A model generated the notes under the pieces. That model searched no databases and was not told the DNA's origin. It was given only the letters and a program-made list of their open reading frames with translations. The translations under genes and the position numbers were made by a program. Positions 31,404 through 43,799 of a stretch of DNA of 64,000 nucleotides are shown piece after piece; within the stretch, counting starts at the first letter, position 1, and every line of letters begins with the position of its first letter. The stretch is from positions 56,801-120,800 of the forward strand of contig JALNQF010000136.1 of assembly GCA_028456385.1 (NCBI GenBank), written 5' to 3'. The DNA is from Ophiosphaerella korrae (Eukaryota > Ascomycota > Dothideomycetes > Pleosporales > Phaeosphaeriaceae).

Positions 31404-31832
31404 TATTATATAGGAGATTACTAGGGTTAACTTCTTAGTACCTAAAAGTTATTAGTAGATTAAGAGTTAATAGTAAAAGCTTAAGAGTAATCTATAATAA
31501 CTATAAATAATAGAAGATATTTTATAACTATTTTGTATTAGCGTTCTATAGTTAAAAGATTAAATTACTAATACTATCCTAATAATATACATCTTACTAA
31601 CTATATACTTATTGTAATCTATAATCTATAGTTACTAAGATTAGTAGATTATAGATTGTCTTAATCTATAATCTATTAATGCTAAGAGTATATAGATTAT
31701 AGATTAACCTAGGTATCCTAATTATATATAGTTTTCTAATTAAAGTTATTACTTTACTTATCTTATAATTTATTAGCGTTTAGATTAAGACTAATTAGTT
31801 CTATCTTAATTCCTTCTATTATACCTATAACA
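31404..31832 (-). repeat. LTR (genomic left) of Gypsy copy 2
   Basis: 429 bp, starts TATTATATAGGAG and ends ACCTATAACA. Equal in length to its partner at 38002. Confidence 0.9.
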
Positions 31833-34800
31833 CTATCTCCCCTTCTAAGTAAGTCCTAGTTTCTCTACTCTAGAGCTAGAGTTATTAGTCTAGTTTCTTT
31901 ATTAATATAAAGTTCTTTATCTTCTCTTATACTTATTTTATCTATATATTATTACTACCTCTTTACTAATTACGTATTACGTAATAGTATTAAAATATTT
32001 CTTTACTCTTATTATACTTCTCTTAAGTTAAACCCTAAGTCTCTTCTTTATATTATTTCTATAAATAATAGTAGAGCTTATAAGGTGTATATTTATATAA
32101 ATATATATAGCTCTTATAACGTATCTAGTGTTTCTCTTTCTAAGTATAAGTTTATTATACTTATTCTTGCGTCTAAGCTTAATAATAATAAGGAAAGCTA
32201 TTAACTAAACTTAAGAGAAATTACTATCTTAAATTATAGAAGCTAAAGCTAAGTATAAGCGTATCTAGGAGCTTATATAGAGTAAGCTAGTAAAAAATTA
32301 AGCTTATCTCTCTTATCTTTATAAGATAAAGGCCTTAAATAATAAGAAATTAGCTAAGTAGTTAGTAGCTCTAGAAGCTAAGCTAGACTTAGATGAGGCG
32401 TTTAATATTACTATAGTAAGTCCTACTCTAGATATCTCTATCGTCTCTCTATTTATTATTAGTAATATTAGTTCTCTTAGTTTACTACTAGGCGTTCTAG
32501 AAAGTTTTAATTTTAGAACTCTTTTAATTTCTTAGAGTAATTAAGATTATCTTCTAGTTCCTATATTTTCTCTTATAGTTATCCTTTTTCGTCTATACTT
32601 ATCTACTTTACTAGGTAGTAGTTTCTTCTATTATAGAACTAGTACTATAAGATTTTTTTAACTTTCTATTCTTTTTATTCTCTATATATATCTACTTTGT
32701 ATACTAGTAGTTCTACGTTTTATAGTACTTATTCTAGTAGAGCTATATAGAATATTAGGTATATCTTTATTTTATTTAGTAGCTTTAATCTAAACGTAAC
32801 TAGTATAACTTCTTTCTTAATTTTATATAGTTTTATCTTAACGTAGTCTAATTTTAAACTTAGGCGCTTACTCTTAATATTCTTTTATACTAACTATACT
32901 TTTTCTCTCTCTTTAAATTAAAGTCTCTCTTTATACTTTTTATTATAGTATTTTGCTATATAGTTATATAAGAATTTTACGTCTTATCTTAGTTAGTTGT
33001 ATATATCTTTAAGTCTATTAGTAAAGTTTTCTCTTCTTAGAAACTAAGATATCTAGTCTCTTAGTATCTAGTATATATTAGGTTTAAATCTATAGTTTAT
33101 AAAGAAAGGTAATACTTTTATTACTATATTCTTTACGCTATTATATACTAACTATACTATAGGTAGTAACTATACCTAATTATTCTAATTATAGTTAAGG
33201 TAGTATCTTAAATACTATTCTACTATCTAATTTATTTATTCTAATTATCTATCTATCTATAAGTAGTATACTATAGATATTACGTACTATATTCCTAATT
33301 ATACTATTATCGTTCCTTATAGTTTTAATATAAATTATATATCTCTATCTATAATAATTTTGTCTAGTAGTCTATATTAATAGATTATAGTTCCTAGAAC
33401 CTATTATATAGTAACTTCTATCCTACTCTTCTCTCTATATAGTTTAAAGTACGTATACTTTATAAGTTTATTTACTATTATTAGGATTCTATTATATTTA
33501 ACTCCTAATATTAGGTCTCTAGATTTTAGTAGCTTTATAATAAAGTCTATTATAATAACTCTCTATAGTTATTCTAGTACTTCTACTAGCTATAGTATTT
33601 TATATAGTGCGTATCTATTATATTTATTTTTATAGTATTCTATATAATCTTATAGTACTTCTATTACTAGTTATCTTACTTTTAGAATATAATAGTCTTG
33701 TAGTAGTCTATCTAATATTTTCTTAATTCTTTAGTAACTATATACTAGTAATTTATAGAATTATCGTATAAATTCTCTTTAAATCTTACTTAGAATATAT
33801 ATTCTTCTATAGGCTTGTGTAAATCCTTTATAGATTTCTAGTTTTTTTATTTCTTTAGATACTTTTTACGTTATTTTCTAAATCTATTTATCTAGCTTAC
33901 TACTTATTCTTTTAAGTGTTGCGGCTATTTTAGGTATATTTAGGACTAAGTGTCTTTCTTTATTTTTAACTAGAACTATACTAGTAGTATTTACTTCTTC
34001 TTATAAGTTTAGTCTTCTACTAAAGGCGTCTATAAACTAATTATCTTTCTCTTTTATATATATAATTTCTATATTAAAGGTTAATAGGAATTCTTACTAT
34101 CTTATATAGTATTATAATAACTCTTTATTTATTATAAATCTTATAAGATTCTTGTAGTCTATATAAACTTTTATCTAATATTTTACTCTTTATAAGTATA
34201 CTCTCTACTATTTAAATACTTTATAGATTACTAGTATCTCCTTATTATAGATTAAGTAATTAAGTTCTACTATTTTTATCTTTTTAGAGAAGTATTTAAC
34301 TAAGTATTTCTTTTTAGTTTCTAAGTCTTCTTATATTAGTACTATTCTATAGACTAAGTTAGATATATCTATTTTTACTATTACTAGTAGGTCTAGGTTA
34401 TATATTCTAATAACTAGGTTTTCTATAAACTTCTTTTTAATCTTTTTAAATACCTTATTATATTCTTTTATCTATTTAAATAGCGTATCTTTCTTTATAA
34501 GTCTTGTTATTAGTTCTATATCTTTAGACTATTTTACTATTAACTTTTTGTAAAAGTTAGCTAGTCTATAAAACTATTGTACCTCTTTTAAGTTTCTTAG
34601 TTGTAGCTATTTATTAATTAATCTAATCTTTTCTAGGTTAATCTTAATTTTTCTTAGTTTAATAATAAATCTTAGGAAGTCTATTTCCTTTATATAGAAC
34701 TCGCATTTTCTTATCTTAAGAAATAATTTATTTTTTACTAGTTTTTCTAGTACCTTGTATATATATTATACGTATTCTTTCTCTATTTCTAAGAATATAA

Positions 34801-37800
34801 GGATATTGTCTAGGTACGCAAATATAAATACATCTAAGTACTCTCTTAGTACTATATTAATTCTTTCTTAGAATACTACTAGTACGTTTGTTAAGCTAAA
34901 TAGTATAACTAAGTATTTATATAGTCTATACTATATTCTAAATACTATTTTCTACTTATTACCTTTTTTAATTCTAATCTAATAGTAGGCGTTTTAGATA
35001 TCTAGTTTAGTAAAGATCTTTACTCTTTATAGTCTATCTTATATCTTGTCTATTTATAGTAGTAGGTATTAGTTTTTATTTATAATTACGTTAGTTTTCT
35101 TAAAATCTACGTAAGGTCTCTTATTACTTATTCTCTTTTTATCTATAAATATAAGTCTATATACTACTAAGGATTTAGATTTTTATATCTATCCTTTTTT
35201 TATTACATTTTAGATAAACGTTTATTTAATCTTAGATTCTTCTTCTATTTTTTAGTAGACTAGGCTCTATTCTAAGTTTTTACTTTCTTTTAATTCTATC
35301 GCTAAGTCCTATAGTTAATATTCTAGAAGGTAATCTTCTAGCTCTATAAGCTATTTTTCTTATTTTTTATATTCTTTAGAGAATTCTCCTTTATAGGTAC
35401 TTATATTAGCCTTTAGTATATCTATATTATAGTAATTAATTTTTCCTATTCTCTAATTAATATATAAGTTAGTTATCTATAACTATAGTATACTTAATAT
35501 AATATCTTATTTATTATTAATTATTGTTATATCTATAACTATATTCTTAATTTCTAGTCTTTCTAATCTTAGTATTAAACGTACTATCTTAAACTATATA
35601 GGTTTGTTAGAATAGTTTTCTTTTAATTATACTTAGTTATTAAGAGTACTTTTTTATTATATATTTTATTCTTTATATCTCTATAAACTTCTTTAATATA
35701 AAGTTTCTTATAGCTTTACTATTAATTATTAATTATACTTTCTTTCTTTAGTATATACTTATTTTTATAATATATAAGCCTTTTATACCTTCTAGCTTTT
35801 TTTACTTTAGTAATTTTATAAATTATCTATTTTTCTAAAGCTATAGGCCTACTTTAAGTTTATATTCTTTATATTTTAGATACTTATTGTATATATATTT
35901 GTACTATAGTCTTCCTTAGATATATTTCTTAGATAATTTTTATCTAGGCCTTACTACTACGTATCTATCTTCTAGGATTATTTTTTATCTTTAGATATTT
36001 TCTACTAGAATTACTTTTATATAATTATAACCTCTTCTTCTTATAAGCTATATATTATTATTTACTTTAGGGTTCTTATATATAATATAATTCTTATCTA
36101 AGTATAATATCTATAATACTTTAAAGTATACTAGATATTCTAGATTTATTATCTTATTATCTTCTTCCTAGTACTTATCTCTACTAGGTATATTTATTAT
36201 TAAGATATAGTATACTACTAGTACTCTTAGTATATAAGCTTTATTAATCTATTACGTTTTTTTTATAAAGTATTACTATTCTTTTTATATAAGTATTCTT
36301 CTTACTATAACTATATATTACTTTATCTATTCTTAAAATAGTATAAACTTTATTTCTTTAAGATTACGTTCTTTCTATTCTTTATACGCTTCCTCTATAC
36401 TTATAACTATTAAGTATATTTAAATAAACTTCTATTCTTTATTTTATTCTTCTATATTACTTATTATATAGCTATTATAACTATATATTATTAGCTAGGT
36501 ATACTTTATACTTCTTATACTAACTTATCTCTTACTTCTTTATAGTCTTTTAGAGGTAGTTATAGTAGTCTCTTTATCTAGTACTAGTCCTTTAGCCTAG
36601 ATTAATAGTACTAGAGGCTCTTCCTCTTCTAAATCTTCTATTAGTAAGTCTATTACTTAGGCTATTTCTTTTAGCTAAGCTTTTATTCTTTCTTTTATTA
36701 TAGCTACTTTATACCTTTATTATAAGAAGTATCTTACTCTTTACTTACTAAAAAGATATATATAGTAGTTATTATTATAATAAAAGGTTTAGTAAAGTAT
36801 TACGTATTATACTTTTTTACTCCTAGCTACCTTCTCTTAAGGTTTAGCCTATACTTATAGTACTTCCTTCTTCTTTTTAGTTATCTTTAACTAGGTTTCT
36901 TTCTTTAAGTCTTTACTTTTATAGTCTTTTATAAAGTATCCTAGTTTTTTGTATTTATAATATACTATATCTTTTTTCTTTTTTAATTAGTAGTTTTTTA
37001 CGTAGTAGCCTAGTTTACTATAGTTAAAGTACGTAAAGTCTTTATTTTTCTTTTTCTTTCTATCTTTATTAGTGTTAAAGACTATAAGGTCTCCCTTGTT
37101 ATAATTCTAAGTATAACCTCTATATTTATTTTTCTTCTATTCTTAAAGATTATTATTAATTTGTATTACCTATTACTTTAGAGCTTCTAGTATCCTTAGT
37201 TTTTCTATATAGATTATCTCGTATTAGATCTTAGAGTTTAGTCTTTGTTTAAACTATAATATTAAAGCTAATTCGTTTTATTCTATATTCTATAATAATT
37301 ATTTAAACTATAATATATATTTAGGAACACTCTAACTTTATATAAGCTTTTCTAGCTACTCTTTAGCTTATTAGGTAACGTCTATATCCTTAAATACTAC
37401 TCTTATTTATTTAGTAAAGTATTTATAACTTCTAAAAATAGCTCTAGTTTTATCTTTCTAGGTTATTAGAAAGTATATTATATAATCTATCTAGTAAGGT
37501 TTATACTATCTTATTACGTCTTCTTTAAGGTATAACCTAATATATATTACCTTCTTTTCTTCTATATTAAAGTGTAGTACTTATATATCTATTTAGAGTT
37601 ATACTAATATAATAAAAGGTCTTAGTTTCTTCTTTATTCTATTAAACTTCTTAAGAACAGGTGTCTTTAGTAGTTTCTTTGTCGCACTTATTTCTAATCT
37701 TTAGGTAATTAGTTCTATCTAGTTCTAGCCTTAGATAATAGCTTTAATTTTTACCTTATTTTACTTTATATAATCTTAAAGCTCCTTATTCTATATTTCT

Positions 37801-38001
37801 AGGGTATTAATTACTATCTTTATATCTTCTTTGTTATTAATTAATTAGTTAAGACAACCTTTAATTATTTCCTATATAGTACTATCTAATTTAGGACTAC
37901 TTCTAGGGGCTTTACTTATTTTAGTTAAACTTTCTACTATTATATTAGCTAGACTATATACTACTTACGCTTTACTTCTTATAATAACTAAATTAGTAAA
38001 G

Positions 38002-38430
38002 TGTTATATAGGAGATTACTAGAGTTAACTTCTTAGTACCTAAAAGTTATTAGTAGATTAAGAGTTAATAGTAAAAGCTTAGAAGTAATCTATAATAACT
38101 ATAAATAATAGAAGATATTTTATAACTATCTTATATTAGCGTTCTATAGTTAAAGGATTAAATTACTAATACTATCCTAATAATATACATCCTACTAACT
38201 ATATACTTGTTGTAATCTATAATCTATAGTTACTAAGATTAGTAGATTATAGATTGTCTTAATCTATAATCTATTAATACTAAGAGTATATAGATTATAG
38301 ATTAACCTAGGTATCCTAATTATATATAGTTTCCTAATTAAGGTTATTACTCTACTTGTCCTATACTTTGTTAGCGTCTAGATCGGGACTAATTAGTTCT
38401 ATCTCGATTCCTTCTATTACACCTATAACA
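38002..38430 (-). repeat. LTR (genomic right) of Gypsy copy 2
   Basis: 429 bp, starts TGTTATATAGGAG, keeping the TG terminus that RIP changed to TA in other copies, and ends CACCTATAACA. Confidence 0.9.
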
Positions 38431-38551
38431 ATATCTTTTATTATTTATAGTCTATTACTAATTACTATATAAACTTTTATTATTAACTCTTAATCTACTA
38501 ATACTTTTAAAGAGCTACTATAGTTAATAATAAGTAACTTATTATAATTAT

Positions 38552-41012
38552 ACTTTTTAAGCGTTTAATAAATAAAAACTAAAGCTTTTTTAGTAAGCTA
38601 AAATTACTTATTTTATAAAGGCTAGTTCTTAAGCAATATAGTATATAGTAATAAAGTATTTTTTTAAACTAAAGTAGTATTATTAAGTAATAATAAGTTA
38701 TTAATTATAAATTAGTAATTTAGCTTTAGCTAGCTAAAAATAGTAATATTTAAGAGCTATAAAAAGTAAAAGAAATAGATATATAAGTATAATTATATTA
38801 CTTAGTTTTAAAAAGCTTTTTATATAAAGTCTATAGTTATATAAAAGCTATAGTTATTAAAAATAAGTATTTAATATATACTACTTACTAGCTTTATCTC
38901 TAGAATAAAAATTAATATTAGCTAATAAATAGTAATATTATTAAACTAGTAAATAAGTAGAAGTTAAGTTAAATTAAGTTAGCTTATATATAAAACTTAA
39001 CTTAACTTCTACTTAATTTATACTAAAAATAGTTACTTAAGTTAAATTAAGTTAGATTATAGAAGTTAAGTTATATTAAGTTTAAGTAAGTATACTATAT
39101 TTTAAAATAGTATAGTTATAACTAGTATTAAAATAGAAATAAAATAAAAATAATTATAGTATATACTATATTTTTAATATAGTAATTTAATATAGAAAAG
39201 TTTTTAATTTATTTTACTTATACTATCCTTATATATTTAGATACTATACTAACTACTACTTTTTTTTTTATACTTATATACTCTAGTAACTATATTTAGT
39301 ACTTTTAAATTTCTTATATTAGTAAAGTAAAAGCTAAAAGTTTTTTAATTAGATTATAACCCTTTTACTATAAATAGTATTTAGAATATAGTTTATATAA
39401 TTATTATAAATATTAATTATAAACTTTTAAAAAAACTAATAAGAAATATTTTATAGCTTTTTAAAGAGCTAGAATTACTAAAGCTTAGAATTATATACTT
39501 TTATCTAATTTATTAAATATGTATTAAACTAGCTTACTTTAAGCTAAGCTAAGTTACTAGTAAGTTAAAAACTATAAAGGAGTTATTTCTTATATCTTTT
39601 ATTTTCGCGCTAATATTAGTAAGTTTATAACTTACTAATATTATAAACTTATAAATATTATAAACTTACTAATATTATAAACTTACTAATATAAACTAAT
39701 ATTAGTAAGTTTATAACTTACTTATATTTAACTACTTTATTATTTTTAGTTAGTACTTAGTAAGCTACTAAGTATATATACTTAGTACTTACTTAGATAG
39801 CTTTATTTACTATTTACTCTTTTTAGTTAATTATTAAAACTACTTTATTAAGTTATTTTATATAAAGTCTACTTTATAGTATACTACTTATATTTTTTAA
39901 GTTTTATAAATAACTTAAATTAGTATAGCTTTTTTAGAACTTTTTTTATATAGCTTATATTCTTTTCTTTTATAATTAAAAAGGTTAAAATATTATTAAA
40001 GTAAATAATATAAGTAATATTAATAAAATTTACCTATACTTAGTTTATATAAGCTTAGAACTAAGCTAAAGTATTTATAAACTTAAAAAGTATTACTATA
40101 TACTTAAAATAACTATATTTAGCTTTTAAAGTAGTTTTCTTTTTATTACTTTTTTTAATTCTAATATAGTAATATATATCTTTAATATTAAGCTATAATA
40201 AATAAAAAGTTATATTTAAACCCTAATATTTTACTTACTTAAATAGTATTTATACTATAAAATAAGCTTAGTATAATACTTTACTTAAGCTAACTACTTT
40301 AGTAACTATTATAAGTTAGTAAGTATAGTTAGAAAATAATTAATAGATTTATTATTAATAGAAAGCTTAACTTTAACTAGTAAATATACTTATATAAAGC
40401 TAAAGTAGTAGTATATACTTATACTATAAAGAGCTATAATAAGATTACTTATACTAAGCTAAGTACTAAGCTATACTTATATATATATATACGTATAATA
40501 GTAACTCTATAATTAAAAGTAATAAATACTAGTTTTTAAAAGTTAGTTTATTAAAACCTTTATAGTTAATATATAGCTTTAAGCTACTATCTTATTTTTT
40601 TATTAAAAAAGTATTAGTACTTTTACTAAAGATTTTAAGTATTTTAATTACGTTTAACTTATAAAGTTAACTAAGTACTTCTTTAGTATTTATAGCTTAG
40701 TTACTAAAAAATTATATAGTAGCTAATAAAGTACTTAAATTTTTTATATTAAATTAATAGCTAAATCTTAAAGTATATATTTTATTAAAGTTATAAAGTT
40801 TTCTTTAAAAGCTATATCTATATACTTAGAATATTATATAAGTAATAAGCTTTTTTTAAAGCTAATTAGGCTACTTTAGCTTATATAGCTTACTAAATAT
40901 ATATATATTACTTTATAAACTATATATTATTTAGTTAAACTATTTAATATTTTTTACACTTACTAGTTTAAACTAAAGAATATCTTTAGCTTTTTTAATT
41001 TAAAAGAGTACT
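38552..41012 (-). mobile_element. Fragment of a second Gypsy family, RIP-mutated
   Basis: The reverse strand has a decayed reverse transcriptase. A stretch at about 40070-40190 reads as the AYYYIRI...TTLKAKYSYFKY region of Gypsy RT, and the catalytic box reads YFNN (Y-F-D-D expected) at 39992-40003. The spacing and residues differ from the chromodomain family elsewhere in the window, so this is a separate lineage. No LTR of its own could be defined. It is interrupted on the left by the solo LTR at 31141 and on the right by the + strand element at 41013. Confidence 0.65.
39604..39724. repeat. Cluster of short direct and inverted repeats
   Basis: Units around AATATTATAAACTTACT and its reverse complement occur several times in about 120 bp. 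It lies within RIP-mutated DNA and could be a simple expansion. Confidence 0.6.
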
Positions 41013-41419
41013 TATTATAGGTATAATAAGAGAAATTAAGATAGAACTAATTAGTTCTAACTTAGATACTAATAGAGTATAAGATAAGTAGTGTAGTAAT
41101 CTTAATTAAGAAGTTAATTATAATAAAAATATATAATAACTTTATAGCTTTATAAAGCTTAGTATTTATAAAGCTTAGTACTTATAAAGTTATAGAGCTA
41201 AAAGATTAGTAAAGGTATATAGTTAGTAGTAATATATATTATTAAGATAATATTAGTAATCTAATCTTTAACTAAGAGTAATAATACTTAATATTATAAG
41301 AATCTCTTATTATTTATTAACTATTACTTAATTATAATATAAACTTTTATTACTAACTTTTAATCTACTAATACTTTATAAGTAGTTACTTATAGTTAAT
41401 AATAGGTAACTTTATTATA
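41013..41419 (+). repeat. 5' LTR of the older + strand Gypsy element
   Basis: 407 bp, reverse orientation of the common LTR, starting TATTATAGGTATAATAAGAG and ending TATTATA just before the conserved leader. Confidence 0.75.
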
Positions 41420-41498
41420 CCTTACTAATTTAGTTATTAGAAGAAGTAAAGTATAAGTAGTATATAGTCTAAGCTAATATAATAGTAGAAAGTTTAAT

Positions 41499-41956
41499 TA
41501 TAATAGGGTTACTAGAGTTAACTTCCTAATAACCTATTAGGTATTAGTAGATTAGGAGGTAATAATAAAAGCTTATATTATAATTAGTAATAACTATAAA
41601 TAATAGTAAATTTATGTATATAATATTAAGTATTAGCGTTCTAGGTTAGAGATTAGATTACTAATATTATCTTAATAATATATATCTAGTTAACTATATA
41701 CTTATACTAATCTATTTATATAATATAATAGATTACTATTAATCTATAAATACGTAACTATAGATTACTTTAATCTATTTATACGTTATTATAGATTACT
41801 CTAATCTATTTATACGTAACTATAGATTACTACTATATATTATAGTTATAAGTAGTTTTCTAATTAAAATTGTTACTTTACTTATCTTATACTTTATTAG
41901 TATCTAAATTAGGATTAATTAGTTCTATCTCGATTTCTCTTGTTACGCCTATAATA
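41499..41956 (-). repeat. Solo LTR with 5-bp target duplication TTAAT
   Basis: 458 bp, starts TATAATAGGGTTAC and ends CCTATAATA. TTAAT stands on both sides (41494-41498 and 41957-41961) and no internal sequence is attached. It was left after LTR-LTR recombination of an element that had inserted near the 5' end of the + strand element. Confidence 0.85.
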
Positions 41957-43352
41957 TTAATAAAAAAAAGAAGAAAAGTACTTCTAAGTAGTTATAAGTT
42001 AGATAGAACTAACTAAGTAGTAGTTAAGATATACTTAAATAACCTAATTACTAAGAAAGAAGATATATAACTAATAATTAATACTCTAGAAATATATAAT
42101 AAAGAACTATAAAACTATATAAACTAAAATAAAGCTTAGATTAAAGCTATTATAGTAGGTTAGAACTAGATAGAATAAATTACTAAAAAACTAAAGATAA
42201 GTATAATAAAGAAGCTACCTAAAATACTTATACTTAAGAAAATTAATAGAATAAAAGAAAAGCTAAGATTATTCTTAGTATCTATATAACTCTAGATAGA
42301 TATATAAGTAACTTACTTTAATATAGAAATTAAGAAAGTAGTATATATTAAACTATACTTTAAAGAAGATATAATAAAATAGTTTAAACTTTATTAAATA
42401 GATTATATACTATAAGCTCTAGGAATAAAAGAAGATAAGATTATAGCTATCTTTAGAAGTTATAAATACTTTATATAGGAAATAAAAGTAGTATTTAATA
42501 ATATAGATATTACTTAATTAGCTAAAAAAAAGCTTAAAAAGCTTATATAAAATAAGAGAATTTTTAAATATATATAATAGTTTAAATAACTATTATAAAA
42601 TATAGAATAGAAAAAATTAGCCTTAATATTATAATTTAAATAGGAACTAAACTCTAAGATAAAATATAAAATAATCTATATAGAAAAACTAAGAATATAA
42701 AAAGATCTAAAGTAATAGGTAATATAGATTAATAATAACTTTTAAGAATAGAAAAAGAATAAATATAGAGGATAATTAAGAAACTAAGACGCTAGAGACC
42801 TTATAATCCTTAACGCTAATAAGAATAGAAAGAAGAAAAAGAATAAAGACTTTACGTACTTTAACTATAGTAAACTAGGCTACTATATAAAGAATAACTA
42901 ATTAAAATAAAAAAAAGATATAGTATACTATAAATATAAAAAACTAAGATACTTTATAAAAGACTATAGAAGTAAAGATCTTAAAAAAGATAAGAAACTT
43001 AGTTAAAAATATCTAAAAATAAAAAAAAAGTACCTAAAATATAAGCTAACCTTTAGAAAAAAGTAGCTAAGAGTAAAGAAATATAATATATAATACTCTA
43101 TTAAATCTTTTATTAAAAAGAAAACTACTATATATATCTTTCTAGTAAGTAAAAAGTAAGATAGTTCTTATAAAAGTATAGAGTAGTAGTAATAAAAGAA
43201 AATAGAATAAAAGTATAGCTAGAAGAAATAGCGTATATAATAAGCCTACTAATAGAAGATTTAGAAGAAAAAGAGCCTTAGACCTTATTAATATAGGCTA
43301 AGAGACTAGTACTAGATAAAGAAACTACTATAGCTATCTCTAAAGAACTATA
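41957..43352 (+). pseudogene. Gag relic of the older + strand Gypsy element
   Basis: The + frame is broken by many stops but carries the Gag layout: an acidic/basic N-terminal half, then a CCHC zinc-knuckle relic at about 42853-42900 in which the Cys codons now encode Tyr (YFNYSKLGYY), followed by a second knuckle-like segment. Cys-to-Tyr fits G-to-A change on this strand. Continuation into Pol is interrupted by Gypsy copy 3 at 43358. Confidence 0.72.
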
Positions 43353-43357
43353 AGAAG

Positions 43358-43799
43358 TATAATAGGCTACTTATTATTAACTATAGGTACTTATATTAAA
43401 GAGTTAGTAGATTAAGAGTTAATAGTAAAAGCTTATATAGTAATCTTTAATAACTATAAATAATAGAAGATATTTTATAACTATCTTATATTAGCGTTCT
43501 ATAGTTAAAGGATTAAATTACTAATACTATCTTAATAATAGGTATTACTACTAACTATATACTTATATATCTTAGCTAGCTTTATACTTTGTATTTACTA
43601 AGATTGTAAATTATAAATTTATTATATACTTAGCTTTATACTTTATATTTACTAAGATTATAAATTACGAATTTATTACGTATCTCTATTATAGTTAGTC
43701 TCCTAGTCTAGTTTATTTTCCTATAGGTTATATATATTGTTATTGTCTATAGTAGAGCTAATTAGTTTAAATTAGCTTTCCCTTATTATAACTATAATA
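43358..43799 (-). repeat. LTR (genomic left) of Gypsy copy 3
   Basis: 442 bp, starts TATAATAGGCTAC, ends AACTATAATA. Confidence 0.9.

Larger units (their letters stand above)
31404..38430 (-). mobile_element. Full-length RIP-mutated chromodomain Gypsy retrotransposon, copy 2
   Basis: 7,027 bp, LTRs 31404-31832 and 38002-38430 (both 429 bp), exact target duplication ATATC (31399-31403 and 38431-38435). The minus-strand coding relics are in the same order as copy 1: Gag knuckle about 37005-37050, RT box YLDN at about 34806-34817, chromodomain about 32550-32690. About two dozen differences separate the LTRs, and those I read are all transitions. No open frame remains. Confidence 0.92.
31141..38546 (+). 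repeat. Solo LTR (opposite orientation) interrupted by Gypsy copy 2
   Basis: Pieces 31141-31403 and 38431-38546 join into one LTR in reverse orientation relative to the four full-length copies. It is flanked by ATTAT on each side (31136-31140 and 38547-38551), a probable target duplication though of low complexity. No internal element sequence follows either end, so it is a solo LTR. The full-length Gypsy copy 2 inserted within it. Confidence 0.72.
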
